DNA of 64,000 bases from Paraburkholderia sp. BL9I2N2 (GCF_004339745.1 NZ_SMGP01000001.1:372001-436000), one strand, 5' to 3'. Shown: positions 41,108-50,036, numbered from the stretch's first letter. The notes: generated by a model not told the origin, from the sequence alone. Program-made: numbers and translations.

Positions 41108-41181
41108 TGGAGCGGGCGATGGGAATCGAACCCACGGCTCTAGCTTGGGAAGCTAGGGTATTACCATTATACGACGCCCGC
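41108..41181 (-). tRNA. tRNA-Gly (CCC)
   Basis: A 74-nt glycine tRNA with encoded CCA. The acceptor is GCGGGCG with CGCCCGC, the anticodon stem is CTAGC/GCTAG with loop TTCCCAA (anticodon CCC), and the T arm has GGTTCGATTCC. It closely resembles E. coli glyU and reads GGG. Confidence 0.96.
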
Positions 41182-41191
41182 AGAGCACGCC

Positions 41192-41221
41192 ATTCTACGC
41201 GGGTTTCGCGCGATTTGGCAA
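41192..41221 (-). promoter_or_regulatory. promoter of tRNA-Gly
   Basis: On the minus strand TTGCCA (41216-41221) and TAGAAT (41192-41197), 18 bases apart, ten bases from the tRNA 5' end. Confidence 0.65.
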
Positions 41222-41858
41222 ACGTGGACGTCGGCGGCCCGTCTGAATGGGCGCTCGCTGCGGGAGCGTTGACGCGCCGCGCGCGGTGTTCAGCGCCACG
41301 GCACAACGATTCACCTCACTAAGCCAGCCACGTATTCAGCGCTTCCTTGCGTGTTGTCGCGCATTCGGTCGGCTATGTCTCTCGCGAGCTTTACCTGCGA
41401 CGGGATCCTGAAGTGATTTCTGCTGTCATCTGGCGCCGCGGCCGGGTAGATCGAGGCCGGATCCACCCGCTACCACGCACAACGGAACGCGGCGAGTAAC
41501 GCTTCGGCTGTCAATCAGATCGCGGAAATTGAATGCAGATGGAAGCCCATCTAAATACAAGACCAATCAAATAGATACGCGCAACCCGCTTCGATTTTAA
41601 TTCGTTATGCATGATATTTCGTCGGCATAACGGATGCGGCTATCGAAAACTTCAAACAAATATTAAAGCTTGTCGAAATCCCGCCGTTTACTCCTCTAGC
41701 GTCCTTTCCAATTGTTACAGGAGTTCCTGCGATTTGATTCTGTCAAGTGGATTTTTGGAATGATTCAACGAATTGGCGCTGACGGCAAACATCGAGATTA
41801 AAACTACTAACGGCGTAACACAGCCAATGATTGGTTGCGCAGTCGCCCAAAAACAAAA
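41222..41858. other. non-coding A/T-richer stretch upstream of the lipoprotein
   Basis: About 640 bases with no recognisable gene. From about 41520 the base composition falls to near 45% GC, unlike the surroundings. An eight-base inverted repeat CGTTATGC ... GCATAACG lies at 41603-41632. A promoter for the downstream lipoprotein gene should be here, but no single strong match is obvious. Confidence 0.45.
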
Positions 41859-42752
41859 ATGGATATGAAAATTAAGGCTAAATTGACGTTATCCCTGCTC
41901 GCTTCGCTCGCTCTGGCAGCGTGCGGCGGCGGTGGCGGCGGGGGCAATTCGGCGGCGACGCCGTCGGCCGGCAGCGCTTCGGCGCCGGCGGTGGCAAGTG
42001 CTCCGGGTCCCGCAAGCGCGCCGGATCCGGCTTCTTCGCCCGCCCTCAGTGGCGAGCCACTGCCGAGTCTGTCCAGTCCGCAAAGCGGTTCGGCTGCGGC
42101 CTCGGGCAACGGCGTAGAAGGAGTCTGGACCACGCAGTTCGGCGTCGACAAGACCACAGCGCTCGTCGATCCGCAGGGCAACATCTCTTACCTGAATACG
42201 GTAAGCGGCATCGGCCTGTCGGAATTCTTCGGCGTCATCGCGGCCACCGCGCCGAACTGGACGCTCACCTCAGGTGCGGCATTCATCGGCAACGTCTATT
42301 TTCCGACGACCTCCGGCTCGGGCTCGTTCGTCAATAACCAGACGTTCACGGGCAGCTATGTCGAGAATGGCACCACGGTGAATCTGTCTTGGAACTACGA
42401 CGCGGCGAATGCGCTAGCTGTCACGCAGTCGAGCGTCGCGGGCACGTGGGCGGAGACCGGCTCGTCGCTGACGATTGCAAGCGACGGCACGCTAAGCGGG
42501 ACATTGAGCAACTGCCCGGTCTCCGGCACGTTACTGCTCGCCACGCCGTCATCCAGCAAGAATCTCTACACGTTGAGCGTGACCGGCACGACCGCATCCT
42601 GCACGTTGAAATCGGGCGCGACGTATTCGGGCAATGCGGCGATTACGTTCCTGCCGATCACGGGCAGCAACCTGTACGCGCGCACGATTTTCTTCATGAT
42701 CAAGACAGCGACCAACACCACGGTCGCCTACGGTCAGCTAACGAAACAATAA
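41859..42752 (+). CDS. secreted lipoprotein with Ala/Ser/Pro-rich linker, unknown function
   Basis: A 297-residue lipoprotein. The signal ends at LALAAC (lipobox), followed by seven glycines and about 60 residues of Gly/Ala/Ser/Pro linker. The globular part (about 90-297) has repeated beta-type segments such as GVEGVWTTQFGVDKTTALVD, AGTWAETGSSLTIASDGTLS and GTTASCTLKSGATYSGNAAI, with the two cysteines of CPVSG and ASCTL possibly disulfide-linked. I do not recognise a characterised domain. Starts at 41859 or 41865; neither has a good Shine-Dalgarno. Confidence 0.78.
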   Translation: MDMKIKAKLTLSLLASLALAACGGGGGGGNSAATPSAGSASAPAVASAPGPASAPDPASSPALSGEPLPSLSSPQSGSAAASGNGVEGVWTTQFGVDKTTALVDPQGNISYLNTVSGIGLSEFFGVIAATAPNWTLTSGAAFIGNVYFPTTSGSGSFVNNQTFTGSYVENGTTVNLSWNYDAANALAVTQSSVAGTWAETGSSLTIASDGTLSGTLSNCPVSGTLLLATPSSSKNLYTLSVTGTTASCTLKSGATYSGNAAITFLPITGSNLYARTIFFMIKTATNTTVAYGQLTKQ

Positions 42753-42834
42753 GCGGAAGCAATAAGCGACGCACGAAACAAAGCCGCCGCCTTTTTGATG
42801 GGCTGCGGCTTCTGAATGCTCGCTACATGTGCCT

Positions 42835-43398
42835 TCAGATCACAAAGTAAGTCAGTTGAACGGCCGCGCGGGTGACCACCATCAGCAGCACCTGCACGAT
42901 CACGAACAGCAGGATCGGCGAGAGGTCGATGCCGCCGAGTTGCGGCACCACGCGGCGCAGCGGATTCAGAAACGGCGCCGTGAGCTGGTACAGGATCGGC
43001 ATAGCCGGCGAACGTGGATTGAGCCACGATAGCAGCGCCATCAGGATCGTCAGCCAGATGATCAGATTCAGCGCCCACTTGATCAGCGTCAGCACCGCGA
43101 CGATCAGCAGCGTCGGCAACAGCGTGAGCGGATCGGCGCCGGTCAGCACCACCATCAGCACCACATACACCATCGCCGCGAGCAACGCCGCGACGAGGCT
43201 CGCCCAATCGATCTTGCGCGTGCTCGGCAAGATATGCCGCAGCGGCAGCACGATCCAGTTGGTGACTTGCAGCACCGCGTTCGTGACGGGGTTGTAGGGC
43301 GGCATGCGCACGACCTGCAGCCATGCGCGCAGCAACAGCGCCGCGCCGAACAGCGTGAAGACGGTATTGAGCAGAAAACGGGCGATATCGCCAAACAT
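42835..43398 (-). CDS. yggT: YggT family membrane protein
   Basis: A 187-residue integral membrane protein containing two YggT repeats, each with a long hydrophobic segment followed by a P-N-P-V/R block (PPYNPVTNAVLQVTNWIVLPLR and the SPAMPILYQLTAPFLNPLRRV region). YggT proteins are linked to osmotic tolerance and to membrane-protein assembly, but the mechanism is open. It is usually next to proC or yggS; neither is here. Single-gene unit with an ATG after AGGACACGAG. Confidence 0.9.
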   Translation of the reverse strand: MFGDIARFLLNTVFTLFGAALLLRAWLQVVRMPPYNPVTNAVLQVTNWIVLPLRHILPSTRKIDWASLVAALLAAMVYVVLMVVLTGADPLTLLPTLLIVAVLTLIKWALNLIIWLTILMALLSWLNPRSPAMPILYQLTAPFLNPLRRVVPQLGGIDLSPILLFVIVQVLLMVVTRAAVQLTYFVI

Positions 43399-43625
43399 CT
43401 CGTGTCCTTATCCTTCGGATGACGGCCGCCGATCGGCCGCAGGGTGCCGGCGCTCTCCGAACGGCGCGCCGGCGGTTTCATTTGGATTTCCCGCGCCTTT
43501 GCCGCACTGGGGCGCGTTACGCGTCGTTTGAAGCGGCCGCGTAGTTTTGCGATGCCAAGGTTCGCGGGTCACGATCAACGGCTCACTGTATTAAAGGCCG
43601 CGATTCGTCCCGCTTCCGCGGGGCA

Positions 43626-43946
43626 TCACACGGAAATCTTGATCTCGCTGATCAGAATCGTGCCGTTGCCACCGTCCGTGTAGTTGGGGATGTCGGCCAT
43701 CAATTTCTCGGAGGCCGGCTTGAAGACTTTGTAGAAGTCGTCCGCGCTGTCGAACAGGAAGTGGCCCGCGGCGACGTACGGCGGCGGCGTTCCAGGCGGG
43801 CCGGCATTGATGCCGACGTCGACCGACCAGCTCTTCAGCGACCGCCCGAACAGCTTCGCCGCGAGCGGCATATGCGCGACGCAGTAATAGTCCACGTCGA
43901 AGTGGCCGTTTTCCCGGTACGGATAGAGGATGCTGACCTTGATCAT
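43626..43946 (-). CDS. EthD-family small protein
   Basis: A 106-residue dimeric ferredoxin-like alpha/beta-barrel protein. IKVSILYPYRENGHFDVDYYCVAHMPLAAKLFG and the terminal YTDGGNGTILISEI fit the EthD family, whose members support ring cleavage or heme-type oxidation reactions; the role here is unknown. The start at 43946 (MIKVS) matches the family start; the 22 codons above do not. Confidence 0.85.
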   Translation of the reverse strand: MIKVSILYPYRENGHFDVDYYCVAHMPLAAKLFGRSLKSWSVDVGINAGPPGTPPPYVAAGHFLFDSADDFYKVFKPASEKLMADIPNYTDGGNGTILISEIKISV

Positions 43947-44023
43947 TGTGCGTTCTCGTCTGTTGGTCCCGATGCGCGGCGCTGGCGGATTGCGCGCGGC
44001 GCCGGACGTCACATTATCACGGC

Positions 44024-44962
44024 TTACTTGACGCTTGCACCTGCTGCGGCCTGATTCAGCGACCGCTCGAGGGATTCTTCCACGACCTCGGAGATGGCGT
44101 CGATCGCGGCGGGCGGCGTGGCGCGGCGTTCGGCCAGCCCAACCGCGCGCCGCGACATCAGCCCGTACAGCGCGGCGTGGTCGCCGCCGAGGCCTTCCAG
44201 CAACGCCAGCTGCTTCTGCACGACGCCCGTGTCGCCGCGCGATACGGGGCCCGCGAGCGCGTTGGGCAAACCCTTGTCACGGGCGGTTTCGATGGTGCCG
44301 GAGAGCATCGGCAGCAGCGCGCGCAGCGCGTCGTCTTCGGCAAAACCCAGCGTGCGCCACAGCGCGACGCATTCCGCGAGGCTGCACAGCGCGAAGCTGG
44401 CGGCGTAGTGCGCGGCGGCGTGATAGAGCATGCGGCCGCCCGCCGGAATCGACAGCGGATGGCAGCGCAGCGCGACGGCGAGCGCCGTCAGGGTGTCTTT
44501 TAGTGCGCCGTCGGCCTCGATCGTCACCGAGCAGCCGGCGATGCGCTCGAGATCGGCGAGTTCGCCGCTAAAGAGGTACAGTGGATGAAAACCGCCGATC
44601 GAGGCGCCCTGGTCACGTGCCGGGGCGAGCAATTCGACCGGCGAGGCGCCGCTGCAATGCACGAGCGCCTTGCCGTGCGCGCCGGCCGCGCCGTCCGGCC
44701 CGAACCGGAGTGTGTGCGCTGACGTACCGATGCTGTCATCGGGAACAGCTAAAAAGACGATATCGGCGGCGTCGACCACCTGTTGTGGGTTCTCGAATGC
44801 CGCGCAATGCTCGATTTGACTGGCGAGCCGGCCGGCGGAGGCCGCCGAGCGGCTTGCCACCGCCGTGACCGGATAGCCGGCGCGTGAAAAGCTCAGCGCG
44901 AGACAACGCGCGAGCCGGCCCGCACCGATAAAGCCGAGGCGCGGCAGAGAGGACTGGGACAT
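44024..44962 (-). CDS. Rossmann-like/DUF2520 oxidoreductase-fold protein
   Basis: A 312-residue protein with an N-terminal NADP-binding motif (LGFIGAGRLARCLALSFSRAGY), VFLAVPDDSI, LVHCSGASPVELLA and GGFHPLYLFS, then an all-helical C-terminal DUF2520 domain. The family resembles 6-phosphogluconate dehydrogenases and pyrroline-carboxylate reductases but has no assigned substrate. GGAGCAGGCAACC precedes the ATG at 44962. A gap of 77 bases separates it from the EthD gene on the same strand, so they may share a transcript. Confidence 0.87.
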   Translation of the reverse strand: MSQSSLPRLGFIGAGRLARCLALSFSRAGYPVTAVASRSAASAGRLASQIEHCAAFENPQQVVDAADIVFLAVPDDSIGTSAHTLRFGPDGAAGAHGKALVHCSGASPVELLAPARDQGASIGGFHPLYLFSGELADLERIAGCSVTIEADGALKDTLTALAVALRCHPLSIPAGGRMLYHAAAHYAASFALCSLAECVALWRTLGFAEDDALRALLPMLSGTIETARDKGLPNALAGPVSRGDTGVVQKQLALLEGLGGDHAALYGLMSRRAVGLAERRATPPAAIDAISEVVEESLERSLNQAAAGASVK

Positions 44963-45199
44963 GGTTGCCTGCTCCACACGGAACATTGGGAAAGCAGAAG
45001 TATCGCGCATCCGCCACGCCCGCGGCGCGGCTTGGCGCTGGCTTTTCCTTGACAAGTGCGCGCGCGATATGGCGCGCCCGGCCGGTCATCCGGCGGCGCG
45101 CCCCCCGCGGGTTTGAAAACTGCTCACAATTCTTCAGAGCCGGTTTGGCAGTTGCTGTCCTGGGTATTTCGTCTCGCAGTCAGATTCGGGAGGTTCACG

Positions 45200-45361
45200 A
45201 TGAATATTTTTTCTTACCGAAAGCACTTGCGGTTCCTGACGCATGCACAGCGTCGTCGCTGGTGGGACCAGAAAAAGCGCCTGACGCCGCGCGTGCGGAT
45301 CAGCGGCGCCTATGTCCCGCCGAGCGTGTCCCGCGAGTTCGCGTATGTGAAGGTCGGCTGA
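45200..45361 (+). CDS. small basic protein of unknown function (53 residues)
   Basis: The frame begins MNIFSYRKHLRFLTHAQRRR and ends EFAYVKVG. It is strongly basic and Arg/Trp-rich in its middle (RRRWWDQKKRLTPRVR). A textbook Shine-Dalgarno GGGAGG (45188-45193) lies six bases before the ATG and a clean terminator follows 22 bases after the stop, so a real short gene is well supported. I recognise no family. The basic, tryptophan-containing middle could bind RNA, DNA or membrane, which is speculation. Confidence 0.7.
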   Translation: MNIFSYRKHLRFLTHAQRRRWWDQKKRLTPRVRISGAYVPPSVSREFAYVKVG

Positions 45362-45383
45362 CGTAGCAGCCTTCGCTGGTAAG

Positions 45384-45416
45384 AAATGCCCGGTCAGTCG
45401 GCCGGGCATTTTTCAT
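45384..45416 (+). terminator. terminator of the 53-residue gene
   Basis: AAATGCCCGG pairs with CCGGGCATTT (45384-45393 with 45402-45411), followed by TTCATTTT. Confidence 0.88.
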
Positions 45417-45733
45417 TTTGGGGCTCAATTGATGCCGTCAGGATTGAAGCTAATTTGTAATCAAAGATTACCGTGAAGCGAATGCCTCAAGCCGTAATGC
45501 GGGCATTGCGACTGATTGCGGTGCGGTCGGACACCTGCAATCCTTGAGTTTTCAGCGTATTGCGAAGCTCATTGGTCACTTACGGCGTGCGCAGGAATTA
45601 CGGGCTTCTGCCGCCAATTGCAATTTGCAACAAATGCGAACAGATAGGCGTGGTCTTTTTCGATACATTGATTTCATAGCATGCAGGGCATGCGAAGTCG
45701 GCGACCTTGATGGGCCGCGCTAGGAGAATAAAA
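45417..45733 (+). promoter_or_regulatory. upstream region of the Tyr/Pro-rich protein gene
   Basis: About 317 bases without a gene. A perfect inverted repeat GTAATC-AAA-GATTAC at 45457-45471 is operator-like. GCATGC occurs twice near 45679-45692, close to the start. No convincing sigma-70 pair was found. Confidence 0.45.
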
Positions 45734-46021
45734 GTGAAAAAGATCGTTCCGTTTGTCGTTGCCGGAGCACTCGGCTTGGGACTTGCCGGTGCCGCTCAGG
45801 CGCACGTTTCTGTCGGTATCGGTATTGGGGTTCCGATTGCGCCGGCATACCCGGTTTATGCCGCGCCGCCGCCGGTTTACTACGCGCCGCAGCCGGTTTA
45901 TGCGCCGCCGGTCGTATATGCGCCGCCGCCAGTCGGTTACTACGGTGGCTACGGACGTCCTTACTACCACCACCACGGCTATTACCGCGGCTATTACGGC
46001 CACGGCTACTATCGCCGCTAA
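45734..46021 (+). CDS. secreted Tyr/Pro/His-rich small protein
   Basis: A 95-residue exported protein: signal peptide (residues 1-24, ending AGAAQAHV), a Gly/Val stretch (SVGIGIGVPIAP), a Pro/Tyr repeat region (VYAAPPPVYYAPQPVYAPP) and a His/Tyr/Gly-rich tail (YYHHHGYYRGYYGHGYY). It starts with GTG at 45734 seven bases after AGGAG. Such proteins are common in Burkholderiaceae, where function is unknown; the His/Tyr tail could bind metal or be surface-associated. A strong hairpin follows the stop. Confidence 0.8.
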   Translation: MKKIVPFVVAGALGLGLAGAAQAHVSVGIGIGVPIAPAYPVYAAPPPVYYAPQPVYAPPVVYAPPPVGYYGGYGRPYYHHHGYYRGYYGHGYYRR

Positions 46022-46045
46022 CCGCGGCACGCAACGCTATTCTTT

Positions 46046-46093
46046 AACGGCGTAACGCCGGCTTGATCGCCGGGTTACGCCGTTTGTGTTTTT
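46046..46093 (+). terminator. terminator after the Tyr/Pro-rich gene
   Basis: ACGGCGTAACGCCGGC pairs with GCCGGGTTACGCCGT, with one bulge, followed by TTGTGTTTTTG. Confidence 0.8.
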
Positions 46094-46267
46094 GTGGCCG
46101 CTTTTCATGCAGCCATGCTGCGTTTATCGTCGGAGTGACGATTTGAATTGGCGCTTGCCGGTTAGGGCGGAGAGTCGCCACCGAAGCTCACCTCAAGCCT
46201 GACGTTCCAAACCTGGGTCGAAGCTGGGAGAATGGCGGTTTCGCCACCGCTTTGGAGAGTTTCGCCG

Positions 46268-47233
46268 ATGCAAGCGCTTCCCGCTCCCACTTTCGACGAC
46301 GTACTCGACGCCGCTGCGCGTCTCGAAGGCGTCGCCCACCGCACCCCCGTTCTAACCTCGAGCACGTTCAATGAGCGCACGGGGGCGGCGGTGTTCTTCA
46401 AGTGCGAAAATTTTCAGCGCATGGGCGCCTTCAAATTTCGCGGCGCTTATAACGCGATCTCGCATTTCGACGCGGAGCAGCGCAAAGCCGGCGTGCTGAC
46501 GTATTCGTCCGGTAACCATGCTCAGGCGATCGCCTTGTCTGCACGCCTGGCCGGCATCCACTCGACGATCGTCATGCCGCAGGACGCACCCGCGGCCAAA
46601 GTCGCGGCGACCAAGGGCTACGGCGGTGAAGTGATCACCTACGACCGCTACACGGAGAACCGCGAAGAGATCGGCCGGCGGCTTGCCGAAGAGCGCGGCA
46701 TGACGCTGATTCCACCGTATGACCATCCGCATGTGATCGCCGGGCAGGGCACGGCGGTGAAAGAGCTGATCGAGGAAACCGGCCCGCTCGACATGCTGTT
46801 CGTGTGCCTCGGCGGCGGCGGGCTGATCAGCGGCAGCGCGTTGTCCGCGGCGGCATTGAGCCCGGCGTGCACGGTGATCGGCATCGAACCGGAAGCGGGC
46901 AACGACGGCCAGCAGTCGTTGGCGCGCGGCGAGATCGTGCATATCGACACACCGCGCACGATCGCCGATGGCGCCGCCTCCACGCATCTCGGCGACTACA
47001 CGTTCGCGATCATCCGGAAACTGGTCTCGCAGATCGAAACGGTCAGCGACGCGCAGTTGATCGAGACGATGCGCTTTTTCGCGCAGCGCATGAAGATCGT
47101 GGTCGAGCCGACGGGCTGTCTCGCCGCGGCTGCGGTGCTCAACGGCATCTTGCCGGTGAAGGGCAAGCGTGTCGGGGTGGTGGTGAGCGGCGGCAACGTC
47201 GATCTGGAAAAGCTCGCGCAATACCTAGCCTGA
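46268..47233 (+). CDS. PLP-dependent threonine/serine dehydratase family enzyme
   Basis: A 321-residue fold-type II PLP enzyme. The lysine is in MGAFKFRGAYNAI, followed by SSGNHAQAIALSARL and the PLP-phosphate loop CLGGGGLISG. It lacks the C-terminal regulatory ACT-like domain of biosynthetic IlvA, so it belongs to the short group with serine racemase, catabolic threonine dehydratase and threo-3-hydroxyaspartate ammonia-lyase. It would release ammonia from a hydroxy-amino acid. The chosen ATG at 46268 follows GGAGAG; a longer form starts 12 codons earlier. Confidence 0.87.
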   Translation: MQALPAPTFDDVLDAAARLEGVAHRTPVLTSSTFNERTGAAVFFKCENFQRMGAFKFRGAYNAISHFDAEQRKAGVLTYSSGNHAQAIALSARLAGIHSTIVMPQDAPAAKVAATKGYGGEVITYDRYTENREEIGRRLAEERGMTLIPPYDHPHVIAGQGTAVKELIEETGPLDMLFVCLGGGGLISGSALSAAALSPACTVIGIEPEAGNDGQQSLARGEIVHIDTPRTIADGAASTHLGDYTFAIIRKLVSQIETVSDAQLIETMRFFAQRMKIVVEPTGCLAAAAVLNGILPVKGKRVGVVVSGGNVDLEKLAQYLA

Positions 47234-47290
47234 TACATGCGCCGGCTGGCGTTGTTGCGCTTGCCGTAGCCGATGCCTGACGCGTGATCG

Positions 47291-47318
47291 AAAACGGCTC
47301 GCCAACGCGAGCCGTTTT
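47291..47318. terminator. terminator between the dehydratase and lysE-type genes
   Basis: AAAACGGCTCG pairs with CGAGCCGTTTT around CCAACG; A and T tracts on both sides allow use from either direction. Confidence 0.85.
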
Positions 47319-47322
47319 CATG

Positions 47323-48006
47323 TCAACTTGCCACGTGCGCGGTTTGCACGATCAGATCGCGATATCCGTTGACGATCACGCTATACGAGAAGTACGCAAA
47401 CAGCAGCGCGGACAGCACATGACAAGCGCGCAGCAAACCGGTGCCGGCGCGTTTGCGTCCGTGGCTGCCGAGTCCGCAGATAAAGATCGTCCAGCACAGG
47501 CCGCCGAGAAAAAATCCGCCGAGAAACACCGGCGCGGTCGTGACGCTCGTGGCGCCCGCTTTCGCGATCAACGCGCCGCCGACCGCGGCGAACCACAGAA
47601 TCGCCGATGGCGACGACACCGCCAGCAAGACGCCGCGCAAGAAACCGCGCCACGCGGACAGATGCGGCGCACTCGAGTCCGCTTCGCCGGCCACGGCCAC
47701 GGCTGGCGCCGTCGCCGGGAACATCGCTTCACGCGCCATCTTCCAGGTCAGGAAGAGCAGGATCGACGCGCCACCGAGCCACACCACCCAGCGCACCGAC
47801 TCGAACTGCAGCAAGGCGGCCATGCCCGCGAGCGCGAGCGCCGCGTAAATCAGATCGCCGATGCACGAACCGAGGCCGAGCCAGAAGCCCGGTTTGAAGC
47901 CATGCGAGAGCGCCAGGGAAATCATGGCGACGTTCACGAGACCGATATCCAGGCACAGCGACAGCGACAGAAAGAATCCATCCGACATCATTGAAAAGGC
48001 ATGCAT
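47323..48006 (-). CDS. LysE/RhtB-family amino-acid exporter
   Basis: A 227-residue membrane protein with six hydrophobic segments. The LysE/RhtB features GLVNVAMISLALSHGFKPGFWLGLGSCIGD at the N-terminus and a proline-containing helix VSSPSAILWFAAVGGALI are present. It would export an amino acid or its derivative. Alternative starts at 47991 and 47988 would match the family start (MSDGFFLSL) better. It stands opposite the dehydratase gene and may be cotranscribed with ubiD, whose stop is about 50 bases from its start on the same strand. Confidence 0.85.
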   Translation of the reverse strand: MHAFSMMSDGFFLSLSLCLDIGLVNVAMISLALSHGFKPGFWLGLGSCIGDLIYAALALAGMAALLQFESVRWVVWLGGASILLFLTWKMAREAMFPATAPAVAVAGEADSSAPHLSAWRGFLRGVLLAVSSPSAILWFAAVGGALIAKAGATSVTTAPVFLGGFFLGGLCWTIFICGLGSHGRKRAGTGLLRACHVLSALLFAYFSYSVIVNGYRDLIVQTAHVAS

Positions 48007-48058
48007 CCGCGCAACGGCTCCGATCGCTTTGTTATTCAGTCTTGTTGTACGGCTTGCC

Positions 48059-49633
48059 TCAGAGGCCCAACTCGTTCCACAAGGTGTCGATGCGCTGTTT
48101 GACCGCGTCGTCCATCACGATGGGACGGCCCCATTCGCGATCGGTTTCGCCGGGCCACTTGTTGGTCGCGTCGAGGCCCATCTTCGATCCCAGCCCGGCC
48201 ACCGGCGAGGCGAAATCCAGATAGTCGATCGGCGTGCGATCCACCAGCACCGTGTCGCGCGCCGGATCGATGCGCGTGGTGATTGCCCAGATCACTTCCT
48301 TCCAGTCGCGGATATTCACGTCCTCGTCGACCACGACGATGAACTTCGTATACATGAACTGCCGCAGGAAGCTCCACACGCCGAACATCACGCGTTTGGC
48401 GTGGCCGGGGTAGCTCTTCTTCATCTGCACGATGGCCATGCGGTAGCTGCAGCCTTCGGGCGGCAGATAGAAGTCGGTGATCTCGCTGAACTGCTTTTGC
48501 AACAGCGGCACGAACACTTCGTTGAGCGCGACGCCGAGCACGGCAGGTTCGTCGGGCGGTTTGCCGGTGTAGGTGGAGTGGTAGATCGCGTCGCGCCGCA
48601 TGGTGATGCGCTCGACCGTGAAGACAGGGAACCACTCCTGTTCGTTGTAGTAGCCGGTGTGATCGCCGTACGGGCCTTCCAGCGCATGTTCGTAGGCCGC
48701 CGACGCGCCCTTGACCGGACGTGGCGGCGCGCCTGCGGGAGCGGGCGAGGGCGAGGGCGCACCCTCCTGCGGGTAGATGAAACCTTCGAGCACGATCTCG
48801 GCGCGCGCGGGCACCTGCAAGCCGTCGACGCCCGGCGTGATGCACTTCGCCAGTTCGGTGCGGCCGCCGCGCAGCAGGCCGGCGAACTGGTATTCGGACA
48901 GCGTGTCGGGCACCGGCGTGACCGCGCCGAGGATCGTCGCGGGATCGGCGCCCAGCACGACGGCCACCGGATATGGCTTGCCCGGGTTCTGCAGCGCGAA
49001 CTCGCGAAAATCGAGCGCGCCGCCGCGATGCGCGAGCCATCGCATGATCAGTTTGTTACGTCCGATCAATTGCTGGCGATATATCCCTAAGTTTTGTCGG
49101 GTTTTGTTCGGGCCTTTCGTGACGGTCAGGCCCCATGTGATCAGCGGGCCGGCGTCGCCCGGCCAACAGGTCTGAATCGGCAGCCTGGCGAGGTCCACGT
49201 CGTTGCCTTCCCAGACGATTTCCTGGCAGGGCGGCGCGCTTACCGTCTTGGGCGCCATGTCCCATACCGCCTTCGCCAGCGAGAACAGTTTGCCGGCGTC
49301 CTTGAGCCCCTTCGGCGGCTCCGGTTCCTTCAACGCGGAGAGCAGCCGGCCCACATCGCGCAGCGATTCGAGCGCGGCCCCGTCGCCTTCGCCGGCTTGC
49401 GCGTCGACACCCATGCCGAGCGCGACCCGCCGAGGCGTGCCGAACAGGTTGCCGAGCACCGGGAACGCATGCTGTGCCTTGCTCTCGAACAGCAAAGCGG
49501 GACCGCCGGCGCGCAACACGCGGTCGCACAACTCGGTCATTTCCAGGACCGGCGAGACGTTTTGTGAGATGCGGCGCAGTTCACCGATCGTCTCAAGACG
49601 GCCGACGAAATCGCGCAGGTCTTTGTATTTCAT
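48059..49633 (-). CDS. ubiD: UbiD-family decarboxylase (3-octaprenyl-4-hydroxybenzoate)
   Basis: A 524-residue prenylated-FMN decarboxylase of ubiquinone synthesis. UbiD blocks are present: [72 protein letters not shown] and [31 protein letters not shown]. Between the central strand (VLEGFIYPQ) and EGPYGDHTG is a Pro/Ala/Ser-rich insert of about 30 residues not present in E. coli UbiD. The start at 49633 matches the family; MRGTEQHQ upstream is an alternative. ubiX is not in the window. Confidence 0.92.
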   Translation of the reverse strand: MKYKDLRDFVGRLETIGELRRISQNVSPVLEMTELCDRVLRAGGPALLFESKAQHAFPVLGNLFGTPRRVALGMGVDAQAGEGDGAALESLRDVGRLLSALKEPEPPKGLKDAGKLFSLAKAVWDMAPKTVSAPPCQEIVWEGNDVDLARLPIQTCWPGDAGPLITWGLTVTKGPNKTRQNLGIYRQQLIGRNKLIMRWLAHRGGALDFREFALQNPGKPYPVAVVLGADPATILGAVTPVPDTLSEYQFAGLLRGGRTELAKCITPGVDGLQVPARAEIVLEGFIYPQEGAPSPSPAPAGAPPRPVKGASAAYEHALEGPYGDHTGYYNEQEWFPVFTVERITMRRDAIYHSTYTGKPPDEPAVLGVALNEVFVPLLQKQFSEITDFYLPPEGCSYRMAIVQMKKSYPGHAKRVMFGVWSFLRQFMYTKFIVVVDEDVNIRDWKEVIWAITTRIDPARDTVLVDRTPIDYLDFASPVAGLGSKMGLDATNKWPGETDREWGRPIVMDDAVKQRIDTLWNELGL

Positions 49634-49864
49634 CTGGTGCTGTTCAGTGCCGCGCAAGCGGCGAAAAAGGGAGGCGCAGCAGGGTTTAACGGCGCCAGAA
49701 CGATTGTCGATTTTACCTGTGTTGGTAAGCGCACGTAGATCGGCAAAACGGCCTAAGTGAGACGGATGAGTCGAGATAGCTCAAAAGGCGCGTGCCGCGC
49801 GGTTTTGGACGGTCTGAACACTGTTCATTATTACAATTAGTTATACATTTGCCTATCTATAGTG

Positions 49865-49893
49865 TTGACGATCTATAAAACCCTGCATAGAAT
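49865..49893 (+). promoter_or_regulatory. strong sigma-70 promoter of the leader
   Basis: TTGACG (49865-49870) and TAGAAT (49888-49893) with an ideal 17-base A/T-rich spacer, preceded by a TTATTACAATTAGTTATA-like A/T tract that could act as an UP element. The predicted start, about 49900, leaves a leader of about 340 nt. Confidence 0.75.
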
Positions 49894-50010
49894 CCGTCCA
49901 CATTGGTTGCAGGGCGTGAACGTTTTTACCACTGCCCCCGGTCCCATCAGACGCAACGCGTCACCGCTTACCGACCCCTGCACGGTATCTAACGGCCTTA
50001 TTGATGTCCT

Positions 50011-50036
50011 GCCAGCGCCAACTGACGCTGGTTTTT
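50011..50036 (+). terminator. terminator-like hairpin inside the leader
   Basis: CCAGCG (50012-50017) pairs with CGCTGG (50026-50031), followed directly by TTTTT. It could end a short RNA of about 135 nt or act as an attenuator for the downstream gene. Confidence 0.6.

Noticed and set aside
49900..50036. 6S RNA candidate
   Set aside because: The size is near but the large open bubble flanked by long pairing ends, and conserved 6S segments, are not seen.
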